From assembly GCA_903831825.1 (NCBI GenBank), contig CAIKZE010000474.1:1-33767 (forward strand): 33,767 nucleotides of DNA. Reading direction: 5' to 3'. The position numbers and the translations under genes are program-made. Positions 24,712 through 32,400 of this stretch are shown piece by piece; position 1 is the first letter of the stretch; the number at the start of each line of letters is the position of its first letter. The notes under the pieces were generated by a model that worked only from the letters and a program-made list of their open reading frames with translations, did not search any database and was not told where the DNA came from. This DNA comes from an uncultured Lentisphaeria bacterium. Its GTDB lineage: Bacteria > Verrucomicrobiota > Lentisphaeria > Victivallales > Victivallaceae.

Positions 24712-25053
24712 TCACCGGTTAAAAGTTGCATTGCATCTCCCGCATCTGTACTGAGCAATCACATGTTTATCAATATGCCTGCCAACATAGTTGCCAATCG
24801 TCGCACCAGTAAAAAATCCAGCCAGTGCACCGGCCAAACCGCCGACCGTAGCTCCAATGGCGGTGCCAATACCAGGAATAATGGAACCTATACCGCCGCC
24901 TATAGCGGCTCCGGTATAAATTCCCGCGCTTCTGCCGAAGTATCCGGCGACTCCGCCCACGCTGCCGCCAATGGCAGTGCCGATTTTCTGACCGGTAGAA
25001 GTCAAATACACATTTTCAATATTGCCGCATTTCGGGCATATGATCCTTTCCAT
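24712..25053 (-). CDS. Glycine-zipper membrane protein flanked by zinc half-ribbons
   Basis: A 113-aa protein. C-P-K-C at residues 6-9 and C-R-C-type C-G-R-C near residues 104-107 are the two halves of one zinc ribbon, separated by about 95 residues. The middle is rich in G-x-x-x-G repeats (GGSVGGVAGYFG, GGGIGSIIPGIG, GGLAGALAGFFTG), typical of glycine-zipper proteins that insert in or associate with membranes. The C-terminal half has a His/Lys/Arg-rich link before the second CxxC. No known family with this exact arrangement comes to mind. AAGGAGGG precedes the start on the minus strand. Confidence 0.6.
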   Translation of the reverse strand: MERIICPKCGNIENVYLTSTGQKIGTAIGGSVGGVAGYFGRSAGIYTGAAIGGGIGSIIPGIGTAIGATVGGLAGALAGFFTGATIGNYVGRHIDKHVIAQYRCGRCNATFNR

Positions 25054-25135
25054 TTTCCCTCCTTGCTTTATGTTTTAGAATTAAAGAAGGGCTGTGCCAT
25101 TCACTGCCCTCCGCTCCATTCCCTTGTTGCTTGGC

Positions 25136-25849
25136 TCATCCGAACATGGCCTCGGCGATGTTCACCTGTTCCGGATCGTCTATCCGGTCCAGTTTCGTAT
25201 GTTTCCATTCGTTTCGTTCGCGGAGGCATCGAATGTCCCGCTGCCAGACGCTTTCCTGGCTGGAATCGACGAGGATGGCATCGCCCATGAACTTTCTGAT
25301 GGCTTCGCCGATTTCCCGTTTGAGCTGGACTATCCTGGCAGAAGAGATTTTTAGCAGTCTGGCGATGTCACCGGTAGTGAAGCCGAGCATCAGTTTTTCC
25401 ACTATTTTGCGTTTCCTGGCGTCAAGGGTTTTAACGAAGGCAGCCCAGTCAATCTGCCGGAGCACTTTAGCAGAAATATCTTCGGTCCTGGCGGCGATCA
25501 TATCTCCGACGGTAAAATCTTCATCCTCCCCGCCGACCGGAGCCTGCATTGAGCAGACGGAGCCTTCATTATCCATCAGATAACCGGGGTTCATCACATC
25601 GGTGCGGCTGTCACCGTAGGAGCGTCTGCCGGACTTGGTCCGCTGGATGCTGTAGTACGCGATGCTGCTGGGTATCGGCTTCTTACCTGATTTCTCCATT
25701 GCATCTATCATCGCCGCCGCTGTGGCTGTGGTGTCCTGGACTAATTCCTGATAGTCTTCGGAGCCCATTGGTTTTGCTTTCCTGGGAATGGTGTTCCGGA
25801 TGATCGGGTAGATTTGCATTTCGAGTATTAGTGCTGCTGCTGGACTCAT
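25136..25849 (-). CDS. Sigma-70-like DNA-binding protein of mobile elements
   Basis: A 237-aa protein with GGAAGGTGACAC before its ATG. Residues about 55-85 (SIAYYSIQRTKSGRRSYGDSRTDVMNP) resemble the region-2-like stretch 'YYxIxRxKxGRRxxGxxxTDVxxP' of phage- and plasmid-type sigma-like proteins of the PVC phyla. Residues 140-185 form a sigma region-4 HTH (RKRKIVEKLMLGFTTGDIARLLKIS). The C-terminal tail is charged and rich in RDIRCLRERNEWK. Such proteins are usually thought to control element genes. It leads the minus-strand operon and may drive it. A hairpin in its leader is a candidate attenuator. Confidence 0.6.
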   Translation of the reverse strand: MSPAAALILEMQIYPIIRNTIPRKAKPMGSEDYQELVQDTTATAAAMIDAMEKSGKKPIPSSIAYYSIQRTKSGRRSYGDSRTDVMNPGYLMDNEGSVCSMQAPVGGEDEDFTVGDMIAARTEDISAKVLRQIDWAAFVKTLDARKRKIVEKLMLGFTTGDIARLLKISSARIVQLKREIGEAIRKFMGDAILVDSSQESVWQRDIRCLRERNEWKHTKLDRIDDPEQVNIAEAMFG

Positions 25850-25884
25850 GTGTCACCTTCCTTGGTTATTTTGTGGGTTAAAAA

Positions 25885-25926
25885 TGAAAAAGCTCCTGGA
25901 AGCGCATTGTGCGCTTCCAGGAGCTT
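25885..25926 (-). terminator. Perfect 17-bp hairpin plus T-run in the sigma-like gene leader
   Basis: AAGCTCCTGGAAGCGCA (25890-25906) and its exact complement (25910-25926) flank a TTG loop. On the minus strand the stem is followed by TTTTTCATTTTT, the form of a strong intrinsic terminator. It lies 40 bp before the start of the 237-aa gene, so it either stops an unseen upstream transcript or acts as an attenuator of the operon. Confidence 0.7.
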
Positions 25927-26370
25927 GATATGTGATCGGCGATTAAGCCGGAATGGTTATTTCTGGAGAGTTATATTGAAGTCATTTTGGCGTGTATTAT
26001 TGCCGGAGATACTGGGTATGTTCACGTCAGGAACGCTTCATTTTCGACGTTCAAGGCAATGTTGCTGAATGAGGTTTTAAGCAGTATTTTCATCTGTCAG
26101 AACAAGAAAAAATGCATTCTATTATTACTGTAATATAGTCTTGATTTTTTTTGATCTACAGACAGAACTATCGCCAATATTCAGATCAGGTTGAATACGT
26201 CTCGATTCACCCGTTCCGCAGTTGGTCAGCCGTATTCCCCGTTACAATCGCAAAAATGGGGAAGCGCATCGCGCCAGTGATTATTCATCGAGCAACTGGT
26301 GACACGATAGCTGTCGGCATTCGTGAGCTTTTAAAATTTAAAATTTATTGCTATTTTTCAAAAATGGGTA
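25927..26370. other. Gap between the mobile operon and the regulator
   Basis: About 440 bp with no gene that I can support. A CGGC-GATTAA-GCCG hairpin lies near 25937-25951. A frame at 26151-26381 has a weak start and no recognisable fold. I did not find a second copy of the tRNA-end sequence here, so the right end of the element is not fixed. Confidence 0.4.
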
Positions 26371-26400
26371 TTGACTTTTAAACATACCGTAGGGTATACT
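26371..26400 (+). promoter_or_regulatory. Promoter with overlapping palindromic operator
   Basis: TTGACT (26371-26376) and TATACT (26395-26400) are 18 bp apart. The inverted repeat ATACC-GTAG-GGTAT (26384-26397) overlaps the -10 region and is a likely operator, probably for the GntR-type regulator directly downstream. It has the same TACC-N4-GGTA form as the palindrome at 18064. Confidence 0.6.
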
Positions 26401-26431
26401 CTATTTAAGGAACAAACATTTTGGAGCGTTT

Positions 26432-27541
26432 ATGCGACAGCCGGTAAAAATGATGGAAGTTTATCAAAAGCTGAAGAAAGCTATTGAAGACGGCGTTTAT
26501 CCTGGTGGTTTTTTTCTACCGCGAGAAGTAATTTTGGCCCAGAAATTGGGGATCTCGCGAGATACTTTACGCGCAGTCCTGACAAAATTGTCAGATGAAA
26601 AGCTTATTGAACGCATGTGTCCAAAAGGAACGATAGTTTGCAACAGTCCTGGCAAAATTCAGCAGCCATTGAGTTTTCTACTACCCTGTGCTAATTTCCT
26701 TGCCGAGGGTTGTTCGTATGTTGAGTCGTGGACTTCCCGCCGGATACATTTCGGGTTGTCACAAATTGCGTTTGATAATGATTACCGGGTGGAAACAGTG
26801 CCAGTATCTCCGACTAATAACGAACATGAGATTGACTTGCGGAAATTGGATTTTGTCAATGCGAACAGTATGCTGGTTGTGAATGGCGACTGGTTCCGGG
26901 ATTTGTTCCCGTTGCTGCTGGAACGCGGTTGCCGGATGGTGTTTGTTTACTCACATCTTTCTCGCCGGAAAGCTGACGAGGATTTTATAAACAGATGTTT
27001 CAGAATTAAAATTAACTCTTCCGGAGCAGCGGAATCGATGGTGGAGTATTTTTTCAGGCATGGTTGTCGCCGCATAGCGCTGTTTCATCGTTTTATATCA
27101 GAACCGGAACATCCGACCATGGGGGGCTACCTGTCCGGATTAAGAAAATGCGGACTGACGTTTACCGCATGGCGTGAACCAGCCACAGAACAACTGACAC
27201 AGAGAAGCTTAAAAATCCAATTGAGAGATTTTTATGAAAAATCCGGCGGTTTTGACAGCCTGATTGTAGATCCAGTATCCGCCAAGGAGTTGCTGTGGCA
27301 TCGCAATTTGTATGATATCGGGCTGTCTGAGGATATAAAAATAATAATTTCGAATGATTTTGCGAATAATCCGGATACATCATCACTGAGCAGCATGATT
27401 TTTCCATACGAAGAAATTGGCCGGATTGCAGCGCGACATCTGCTATCCCCTGATTTTTCACCGGGCGAACAACTGATCAACGGCAGACTTATTGAACATA
27501 AAGCGACTTTTGCGCAAGAATCTAATTTAGCTTTAGTATAA
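26432..27541 (+). CDS. GntR-type regulator with LacI-like sensor domain
   Basis: A 369-aa protein with GGAG upstream. Residues about 5-72 form a GntR winged HTH (YQKLKKAIEDGVYPGG, ISRDTLRAVLTKLSDEKLIER). The rest fits a periplasmic-binding-protein-like sensor: a PLSFLLPC strand near 80, MVFVYSHLSRRK near 170, GAAESMVEYFFRHGCRRIALFHR near 194, and a closing GEQLINGRLIEHKATF segment. This is the AraR arrangement (GntR DNA-binding domain plus LacI sugar-binding domain). It probably senses a sugar released by the enzymes encoded downstream and controls the right-hand cluster. A palindrome overlaps its own promoter, suggesting autoregulation. Confidence 0.78.
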   Translation: MRQPVKMMEVYQKLKKAIEDGVYPGGFFLPREVILAQKLGISRDTLRAVLTKLSDEKLIERMCPKGTIVCNSPGKIQQPLSFLLPCANFLAEGCSYVESWTSRRIHFGLSQIAFDNDYRVETVPVSPTNNEHEIDLRKLDFVNANSMLVVNGDWFRDLFPLLLERGCRMVFVYSHLSRRKADEDFINRCFRIKINSSGAAESMVEYFFRHGCRRIALFHRFISEPEHPTMGGYLSGLRKCGLTFTAWREPATEQLTQRSLKIQLRDFYEKSGGFDSLIVDPVSAKELLWHRNLYDIGLSEDIKIIISNDFANNPDTSSLSSMIFPYEEIGRIAARHLLSPDFSPGEQLINGRLIEHKATFAQESNLALV

Positions 27542-27630
27542 ACCTAAAATAACAACAAAGGAAGAATGAAAAAACATAAAAAGATGAAAGTCGAATTTAT
27601 CATAAATCAATAAAAAAGGAAAAAGAAATC

Positions 27631-28419
27631 ATGAAAAGCCGCAAGAATAATTTCACGCTTATCGAACTCCTGATTGTGATAGCTATCATCGCAATTTTGG
27701 CAGCTATGCTTTTGCCGGCCTTGAATAAGGCCAAGGAGATAGCGAAAAACGCTACATGCCAAAATAACCTTAAATCACTGGTTAGCGGATGCTTGATGTA
27801 TGCGCTTGACAATCAAGACTTCTTAATGCCCGGTAATACTGGCTATATCAACCCCGCTGATACCAATCCGAGCTGGTATCCGTATCTGATGCAAAGTTAT
27901 GTAGGCATTAAAGGTATAGGATCCGGTTCCTGGGGAGCATTCCCGCAGAAGCTGTGGCAAGCCAATAGCAACTCTGTTTTTGAATGTCCGTCTAACCGCG
28001 CCAAGGGTGCGGGAATGGGTACTGTCGGAGGAATTTATTACACTGTGGAAACACATTACGGCATGCCGCAATATGGAGTTGGTGGACAAAATCATCCTAC
28101 TGTGCCTGTAAAATATGGCAAGATAACCCAGATCAATAAAACCTCACAGAAATTATATTTGGCAGAAAGTCATTCAACTGGCTGGGCAGGGTATGCAGTA
28201 TTCGGCAATAATTGTTACCTGCCTACTTCCGGCACACCGAGTATTGATTATACCAGGCACAGCAGTTCGCCGCTATCTAATAACGCTAATGCGAATATGG
28301 CTTTCTGTGACGGACACGTTGCAAACCGGACAGGGGCGGATATAGGCAATCAAATCGTTATTGAGGGAGGAAGCAGTTCTAATGATTGGTCGAATTCTGT
28401 ATTTGTTGGCAGTAAATAA
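27631..28419 (+). CDS. Type II secretion pseudopilin-like protein (second copy)
   Basis: A 262-aa protein with AAAAAGGAAAAAG upstream. A basic leader (MKSRKN) ends before Phe8 of N-F-T-L-I-E-L-L; Glu12 is the conserved +5 Glu. A hydrophobic helix follows, then an [21 protein letters not shown] region with the family's Cys. The C-terminal motif is a long H-x(16)-DG form (His210, Asp227-Gly228, then HV). It is similar to the product at 2277 mainly in the N-terminal helix and CQNN motif, with diverged central parts, so the two copies likely arose by old duplication or separate recruitment. It is preceded by the GntR-type regulator and followed by secreted proteins. Confidence 0.88.
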   Translation: MKSRKNNFTLIELLIVIAIIAILAAMLLPALNKAKEIAKNATCQNNLKSLVSGCLMYALDNQDFLMPGNTGYINPADTNPSWYPYLMQSYVGIKGIGSGSWGAFPQKLWQANSNSVFECPSNRAKGAGMGTVGGIYYTVETHYGMPQYGVGGQNHPTVPVKYGKITQINKTSQKLYLAESHSTGWAGYAVFGNNCYLPTSGTPSIDYTRHSSSPLSNNANANMAFCDGHVANRTGADIGNQIVIEGGSSSNDWSNSVFVGSK

Positions 28420-28430
28420 TTAATGAACTA

Positions 28431-28521
28431 TCTCGATGCAAGCATACGAGGTATCGGGATTTTGTCCGCGTTACGGACGACCAGCAATTTCGTTGCTGGA
28501 CCAAGACCCGGTAAACCGGGT
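28431..28521. promoter_or_regulatory. Cluster of four hairpins (candidate structured RNA)
   Basis: Four stem-loops stand almost end to end. CTCGATGC-AA-GCATACGAG lies in 28432-28450, with a longer alternative pairing TCTCGAT (28431-28437) with ATCGGGA (28453-28459). GTCCG-CGTTA-CGGAC is at 28464-28478, CCAGCAA-TTTCG-TTGCTGG at 28481-28499, and ACCCGG-TAAA-CCGGGT at 28506-28521. They lie between the pseudopilin stop and the next start at 28590. None has a T-run, so they are unlikely to be simple terminators. Confidence 0.6.
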
Positions 28522-28589
28522 AATACTTTTAGGCGACCCAAGGGCCGGGGAATTTACCTCACTCTGATTAAAAAGAAAGGATAGATTTT

Positions 28590-29468
28590 ATGAATGGTTT
28601 AAAGTATCTAGGATTGGTGGCGATAGCGGTATTGAGTTATACAAATATCAACGCGGAAATGGTCATAAATCCTGACGACAATACATTGTGGATGGAAAAC
28701 GGCAAGGGAATTAAGAACGAGGGTTCCGAATCCAGCGAGGATAACTGGAAGACAGGCTTGAAGTTGCTGCCGGATCCTGCCGGAGAGGGGTTTATTATAA
28801 ACTCGAATTCTGATGTGGATAAGCTATATGCTACCGGGCGTTACGTCAAAGCATCGCCGGACTATCCGTGGATGGTGTGGGAGGTTACCGCAGTTGCGCC
28901 AATTCCCGGCAAATATCTCGGACTGTCCATGCAACTGGCGGTTAAAGACAGTCCGTATTCTGAGTTAGCCGGCAATATTCCGACCGGAATCTTTGTAAGA
29001 AACGTTAATGACCGCGGCGGCGTGACCCAGGAAAGCAGTGTCTATCTGTCCATTTATGCTTATAATTCCAAGATAAACGTCAAATATATCAAACTGGTGA
29101 AGAAACCGGATTATTATGTGGAAATGAAGTCGGACACGGCGGCTCAGAAACAGAAGATTGAGCTGGGCGACAATGTTATATTCAAAGTCTATTTGAAGGA
29201 ATCGGCAGAAGATGTATCGCTGCGTTTTCATCATGTCTATGTTTTGGCCCAGCTAAACGTCAATGGCGAACAGGCGGTACAGTTGAAATCGGAAGACGGT
29301 TCGGATGGTAAAGTATGGAGCGCGACAGTTCCGCTGAAATCTATTTCCGGGAATTCTAAATTGCTCAAGCCGGGTGAATTGCTGATTAAAACCGTCATTC
29401 TTGGCGGACAGGTTAAAGTTCCGGTTTGGGGCACCAATACTTATCCGATTGAGCTTGGCAAGAAATAA
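28590..29468 (+). CDS. Secreted protein of unknown function
   Basis: A 292-aa protein with AAAGGA before the ATG. A signal peptide is visible (MNGLKYLGLVAIAVLSY..., cleavage near N-A|E at about residue 22). The rest is beta-rich and divides into two lobes: residues 23-170, including the WKTGLKLLPDPAGEGF and YPWMVWEVTAVAP segments, and residues 175-290, with KIELGDNVIFKVYLKESAEDVSLRF and a closing GQVKVPVWGTNTYPIELG. The two lobes resemble carbohydrate-binding or Ig-like folds in predicted strand pattern, but I recognise no family motif. It sits 22 bp upstream of the CBM9/glycosidase gene and is likely co-transcribed with it. Confidence 0.6.
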   Translation: MNGLKYLGLVAIAVLSYTNINAEMVINPDDNTLWMENGKGIKNEGSESSEDNWKTGLKLLPDPAGEGFIINSNSDVDKLYATGRYVKASPDYPWMVWEVTAVAPIPGKYLGLSMQLAVKDSPYSELAGNIPTGIFVRNVNDRGGVTQESSVYLSIYAYNSKINVKYIKLVKKPDYYVEMKSDTAAQKQKIELGDNVIFKVYLKESAEDVSLRFHHVYVLAQLNVNGEQAVQLKSEDGSDGKVWSATVPLKSISGNSKLLKPGELLIKTVILGGQVKVPVWGTNTYPIELGKK

Positions 29469-29490
29469 CACTATACAGGGTAATTTAAAA

Positions 29491-32319
29491 ATGCGCAAAT
29501 TTATTTTAGCGGCGGTTTTGCTGTCCGCAATAGGGTTTTCCATGTCCGGTCAGACGATTAAAGTCTTGCCGATCAGCGATAAAATCACGCTGGATGGGCA
29601 ACTGACGGAGGACGCCTGGACCAAAGCCGCGGACAGCGGACCGTTCACTTTTTTGCAATCATACAAAGGCTCTCCAACCGTCGTGACCGATTTCAAGGTG
29701 CTGGCCGACGATGATGCCTTGTATGTCGGTATTACCTGTCGCGAACCGCTGATGGATAAACTGAGAATGGTGTCTTCTGACCGCGAAAGCACGGTTTTCC
29801 AGGACGACTGCGTCGAGATTTTTATTGACCCGACCAACAACCGTGTTAATTACTATCATTTTGCGCTTTCGGCCAATAACGCGCAATTCAATATTTACAA
29901 GATTGAGGGTGGAGCCAATTCTAACCTTTATGGCGGATTCTGGGAATCGGCGGTATTCAGGGGCAAGGATTTCTGGTCTGCGGAAATTCGCATACCTTAC
30001 CGGTCATTTTTTTACACTTCGTCTGCGGATTTCAAGAACGAATGGGCGTTTAATGTCGGTCGCGAACGTCAAACCGCATTTGAAATATCCGCCTGGGCAA
30101 AGATGAAAACAAGTTTTCACGCGCCGGTACTATTCGGCACACTGACAGGCTTACCCGCTAAAAAGACATCGGAAGACTTAAAAATAGATGTGGTCAGTTG
30201 TGACAATCTGGCGCAAAGCGGCGATGGTTATACTGGCGAACTGCAAATGTTGATTGAAGCATCGAAAGAAGCTGCCGGGAAATACCGTCTGGAATTGGAC
30301 TCCGCGGAGTTAAACAATTACAGCGCAGAGGTAAATATTTTGCCAGGCAAAAGTACCATCACCTTAAAAAATGTCAAAATAAAATCACCGGGAAAATTTT
30401 CCGTGCCATGCAAGCTGATTCGCGGCGATAAGGCGTTCGGGCGTTATTATCCGGTATCCCTGAAATATGCTCCGGTGGAATTTGTATTCAGCGAACCGTT
30501 TTACAAAAATTGCTTTTACCCTGGTCAGCAGCATAATAAAATCATTGGAACAGCAAAAGTCAATCTGTCCCAGAAAATACTTAAAAATTGCAAGGCCATA
30601 ATTGAAGTCAATGGTGCCGGGCTTGCCGGGCAGATGGAATGCCAGATAGCAGGCACTGATGTTAATTTTGAACTGGACGCGACGAAGATGATTCCTGGTA
30701 AAGCCGTAATAACAATTAAAGTTGCTTCCGCCGATAACAAAGTTATCGCCGGTGAAACATCTGAAGTGAGGATGCTTGAATCGCACAGAACGACTGTGGC
30801 TTGGGTAGATCGCGGCCATAATCTGGTGGTTGACGGCAAACCGGTCTTCCTGATCGGTTGGCTTGGCGGTGCCAACAATAATTATTTCGCATCAAAATCT
30901 TATCTGGAAAAATATCCGACAACCAAAGACAAATGCTCTGTTTTGGTCGAAGGCGATATCGTGGGATTGGAGCCTGAACGGCTTGCTCCGGAATTCAAAT
31001 CTGAAATCTATAAGGACATCAAACCGTCTCCCCAGGTATTCGAAAAAATCAAAAAAGAAATTGCAGCGAACCGAAACAAAAATTTCTGGTTTTATTATTT
31101 GTGCGACGAACCCGAATGCCGGGGGCTTTCGGCGATTTACCTGAAATACATTTACGATTATGTCAAAGAACTCGACCCGTACCACCCTGTAGCGATTACC
31201 TCGCGCGAACCGAAAGTTTTTATAGATGCTTGTGATATCATCACTTCGCATTTTTACCTAAATCCGCGACTGAATCAAAATTTCAAACGCAATTCCGTGA
31301 GTGTGGGGACTTGTCGTAACGGCTGGAAATCCGCCCAGGAAGCAATTAAAGGCCGTTCGGCAGTATTCATGATATGCCCGCAAGCTTTTAATTACGGAAT
31401 GCACGATATTTTTGCTGATAACCCGAACTTTGATGAAACCAATGCGACGGTTTGGGATGGCATTGTGCATGGGGCCAAAGGTTGTGTGCCGTTCATGTAT
31501 TCCATGTACACTTCCGGCATCGGCATGCACTATGCTTTCGATTCGATTTATGAGTCGTTGGCAGCACTGTCCGACATGTTGACAGCGCCGGAACCGATGC
31601 TGCCGGTAAAAGTCGAGTGCGCCTCCGGGATGGTCGGTGCCATGCTGAAAGTTGTCGGGGGAAAAGCGTTGCTGATTGTTGTAAATACGGACAATAAACC
31701 GGCTAAAATTACGGTTGCCGACGACGCGCTGAAACAATTCGACAAGTTGTTTACATTCCGTGATTTGTCTACGGTAATGCCGGTTGATGGCAAGCTGGAA
31801 TTCAATCTGGCCCCGCTGGAAGTAAAAATTATTACCAGTCCCAAAATGGACAAAGGCTTGACAACCATGCCGCAACTCCGGGAAAAACTTGCCGCCGCTG
31901 AAAAAGCGCTGGCCAAGCCAGGGAACATCCTGTTCGGACGCGGACGTGAAATCGACTGTACCTGGAGTCCTGAGCAACCTACAGATTTTTATTCAATTCC
32001 CATTTCGCTGACCGACGGCATTACCGATGTTTTTGGATGGCGGCAGAGGCCTGATGAAAAGATTGGCTGGGTGGAAATGGCATTCCCCACTTTTGTTCCG
32101 AAATTCTCCCGTGCGGTTATTTACGGCTATCCGCTGGACGGCATGGAATTTCTGATCTGGAAAGACGGGAAATGGCTGAAACTGGAACCTGTGTCCGTTA
32201 AACGGGAAAAATATTCTGTTGACATGGATTTCGGTAAACAGTACAAAACTATTAAAATCAAAATTGTACTTCCGAATACCAGAGGCAACGGTGAATTGTA
32301 CGAAGTTGAATTATACTGA
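29491..32319 (+). CDS. Secreted CBM9-like plus TIM-barrel glycosidase-like protein
   Basis: 942 aa from ATG 29491. I chose this start because AGGG precedes it and a signal peptide follows at once (MRKFILAAVLLSAIGFSMSG). Residues about 25-220 form a CBM9/sugar-binding domain: ITLDGQLTEDAW, DDALYVGITCREP, the DDCVEIFIDP acidic loop, YYHFALSANN and FWSAEIRIPYRSF. Residues 225-430 are beta-sandwich-like. From about 445 (VVDGKPVFLIGWLGG) a TIM barrel begins, with CDEPE at residues 538-542; Asp539/Glu540 are candidate catalytic residues, but no GH family is certain. Residues 810-942 resemble an F5/8 discoidin domain. Probably an extracellular or periplasmic glycan hydrolase, next to two other secreted proteins. 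Confidence 0.72.
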   Translation: MRKFILAAVLLSAIGFSMSGQTIKVLPISDKITLDGQLTEDAWTKAADSGPFTFLQSYKGSPTVVTDFKVLADDDALYVGITCREPLMDKLRMVSSDRESTVFQDDCVEIFIDPTNNRVNYYHFALSANNAQFNIYKIEGGANSNLYGGFWESAVFRGKDFWSAEIRIPYRSFFYTSSADFKNEWAFNVGRERQTAFEISAWAKMKTSFHAPVLFGTLTGLPAKKTSEDLKIDVVSCDNLAQSGDGYTGELQMLIEASKEAAGKYRLELDSAELNNYSAEVNILPGKSTITLKNVKIKSPGKFSVPCKLIRGDKAFGRYYPVSLKYAPVEFVFSEPFYKNCFYPGQQHNKIIGTAKVNLSQKILKNCKAIIEVNGAGLAGQMECQIAGTDVNFELDATKMIPGKAVITIKVASADNKVIAGETSEVRMLESHRTTVAWVDRGHNLVVDGKPVFLIGWLGGANNNYFASKSYLEKYPTTKDKCSVLVEGDIVGLEPERLAPEFKSEIYKDIKPSPQVFEKIKKEIAANRNKNFWFYYLCDEPECRGLSAIYLKYIYDYVKELDPYHPVAITSREPKVFIDACDIITSHFYLNPRLNQNFKRNSVSVGTCRNGWKSAQEAIKGRSAVFMICPQAFNYGMHDIFADNPNFDETNATVWDGIVHGAKGCVPFMYSMYTSGIGMHYAFDSIYESLAALSDMLTAPEPMLPVKVECASGMVGAMLKVVGGKALLIVVNTDNKPAKITVADDALKQFDKLFTFRDLSTVMPVDGKLEFNLAPLEVKIITSPKMDKGLTTMPQLREKLAAAEKALAKPGNILFGRGREIDCTWSPEQPTDFYSIPISLTDGITDVFGWRQRPDEKIGWVEMAFPTFVPKFSRAVIYGYPLDGMEFLIWKDGKWLKLEPVSVKREKYSVDMDFGKQYKTIKIKIVLPNTRGNGELYEVELY

Positions 32320-32330
32320 AAAAACATGAA

Positions 32331-32381
32331 ATGATTAATGGCAAAAACAATGATTAATGGTAAAAACGACAAACCATAGTC
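32331..32381 (+). repeat. Tandem 19-bp repeat and partial leader copy F
   Basis: Two adjacent 19-bp units of ATGATTAATGGYAAAAACR (32331-32349 and 32350-32368) differ at two positions. AAACCATAGTC (32371-32381), matching the start of the block in copies B and D, follows immediately. The gene at 32401 starts 19 bp later. Confidence 0.45.
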
Positions 32382-32400
32382 TTAACAAAAGGATGTCAAA

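Noticed and set aside
26151-26381. 76-codon open frame on the plus strand
   Set aside because: It lacks a normal start and ribosome binding site, has no recognisable motif, and overlaps the -35 region of the regulator promoter.
27566-27613. 15-codon frame before the second pseudopilin as a leader peptide
   Set aside because: The AAGGAAG site is too close to the ATG, the peptide is just lysine-rich low-complexity sequence, and no attenuator hairpin follows.
31258-31977. A 239-codon open frame on the minus strand inside the CBM9/glycosidase gene
   Set aside because: It is a shadow of the plus-strand frame and shows no family features.
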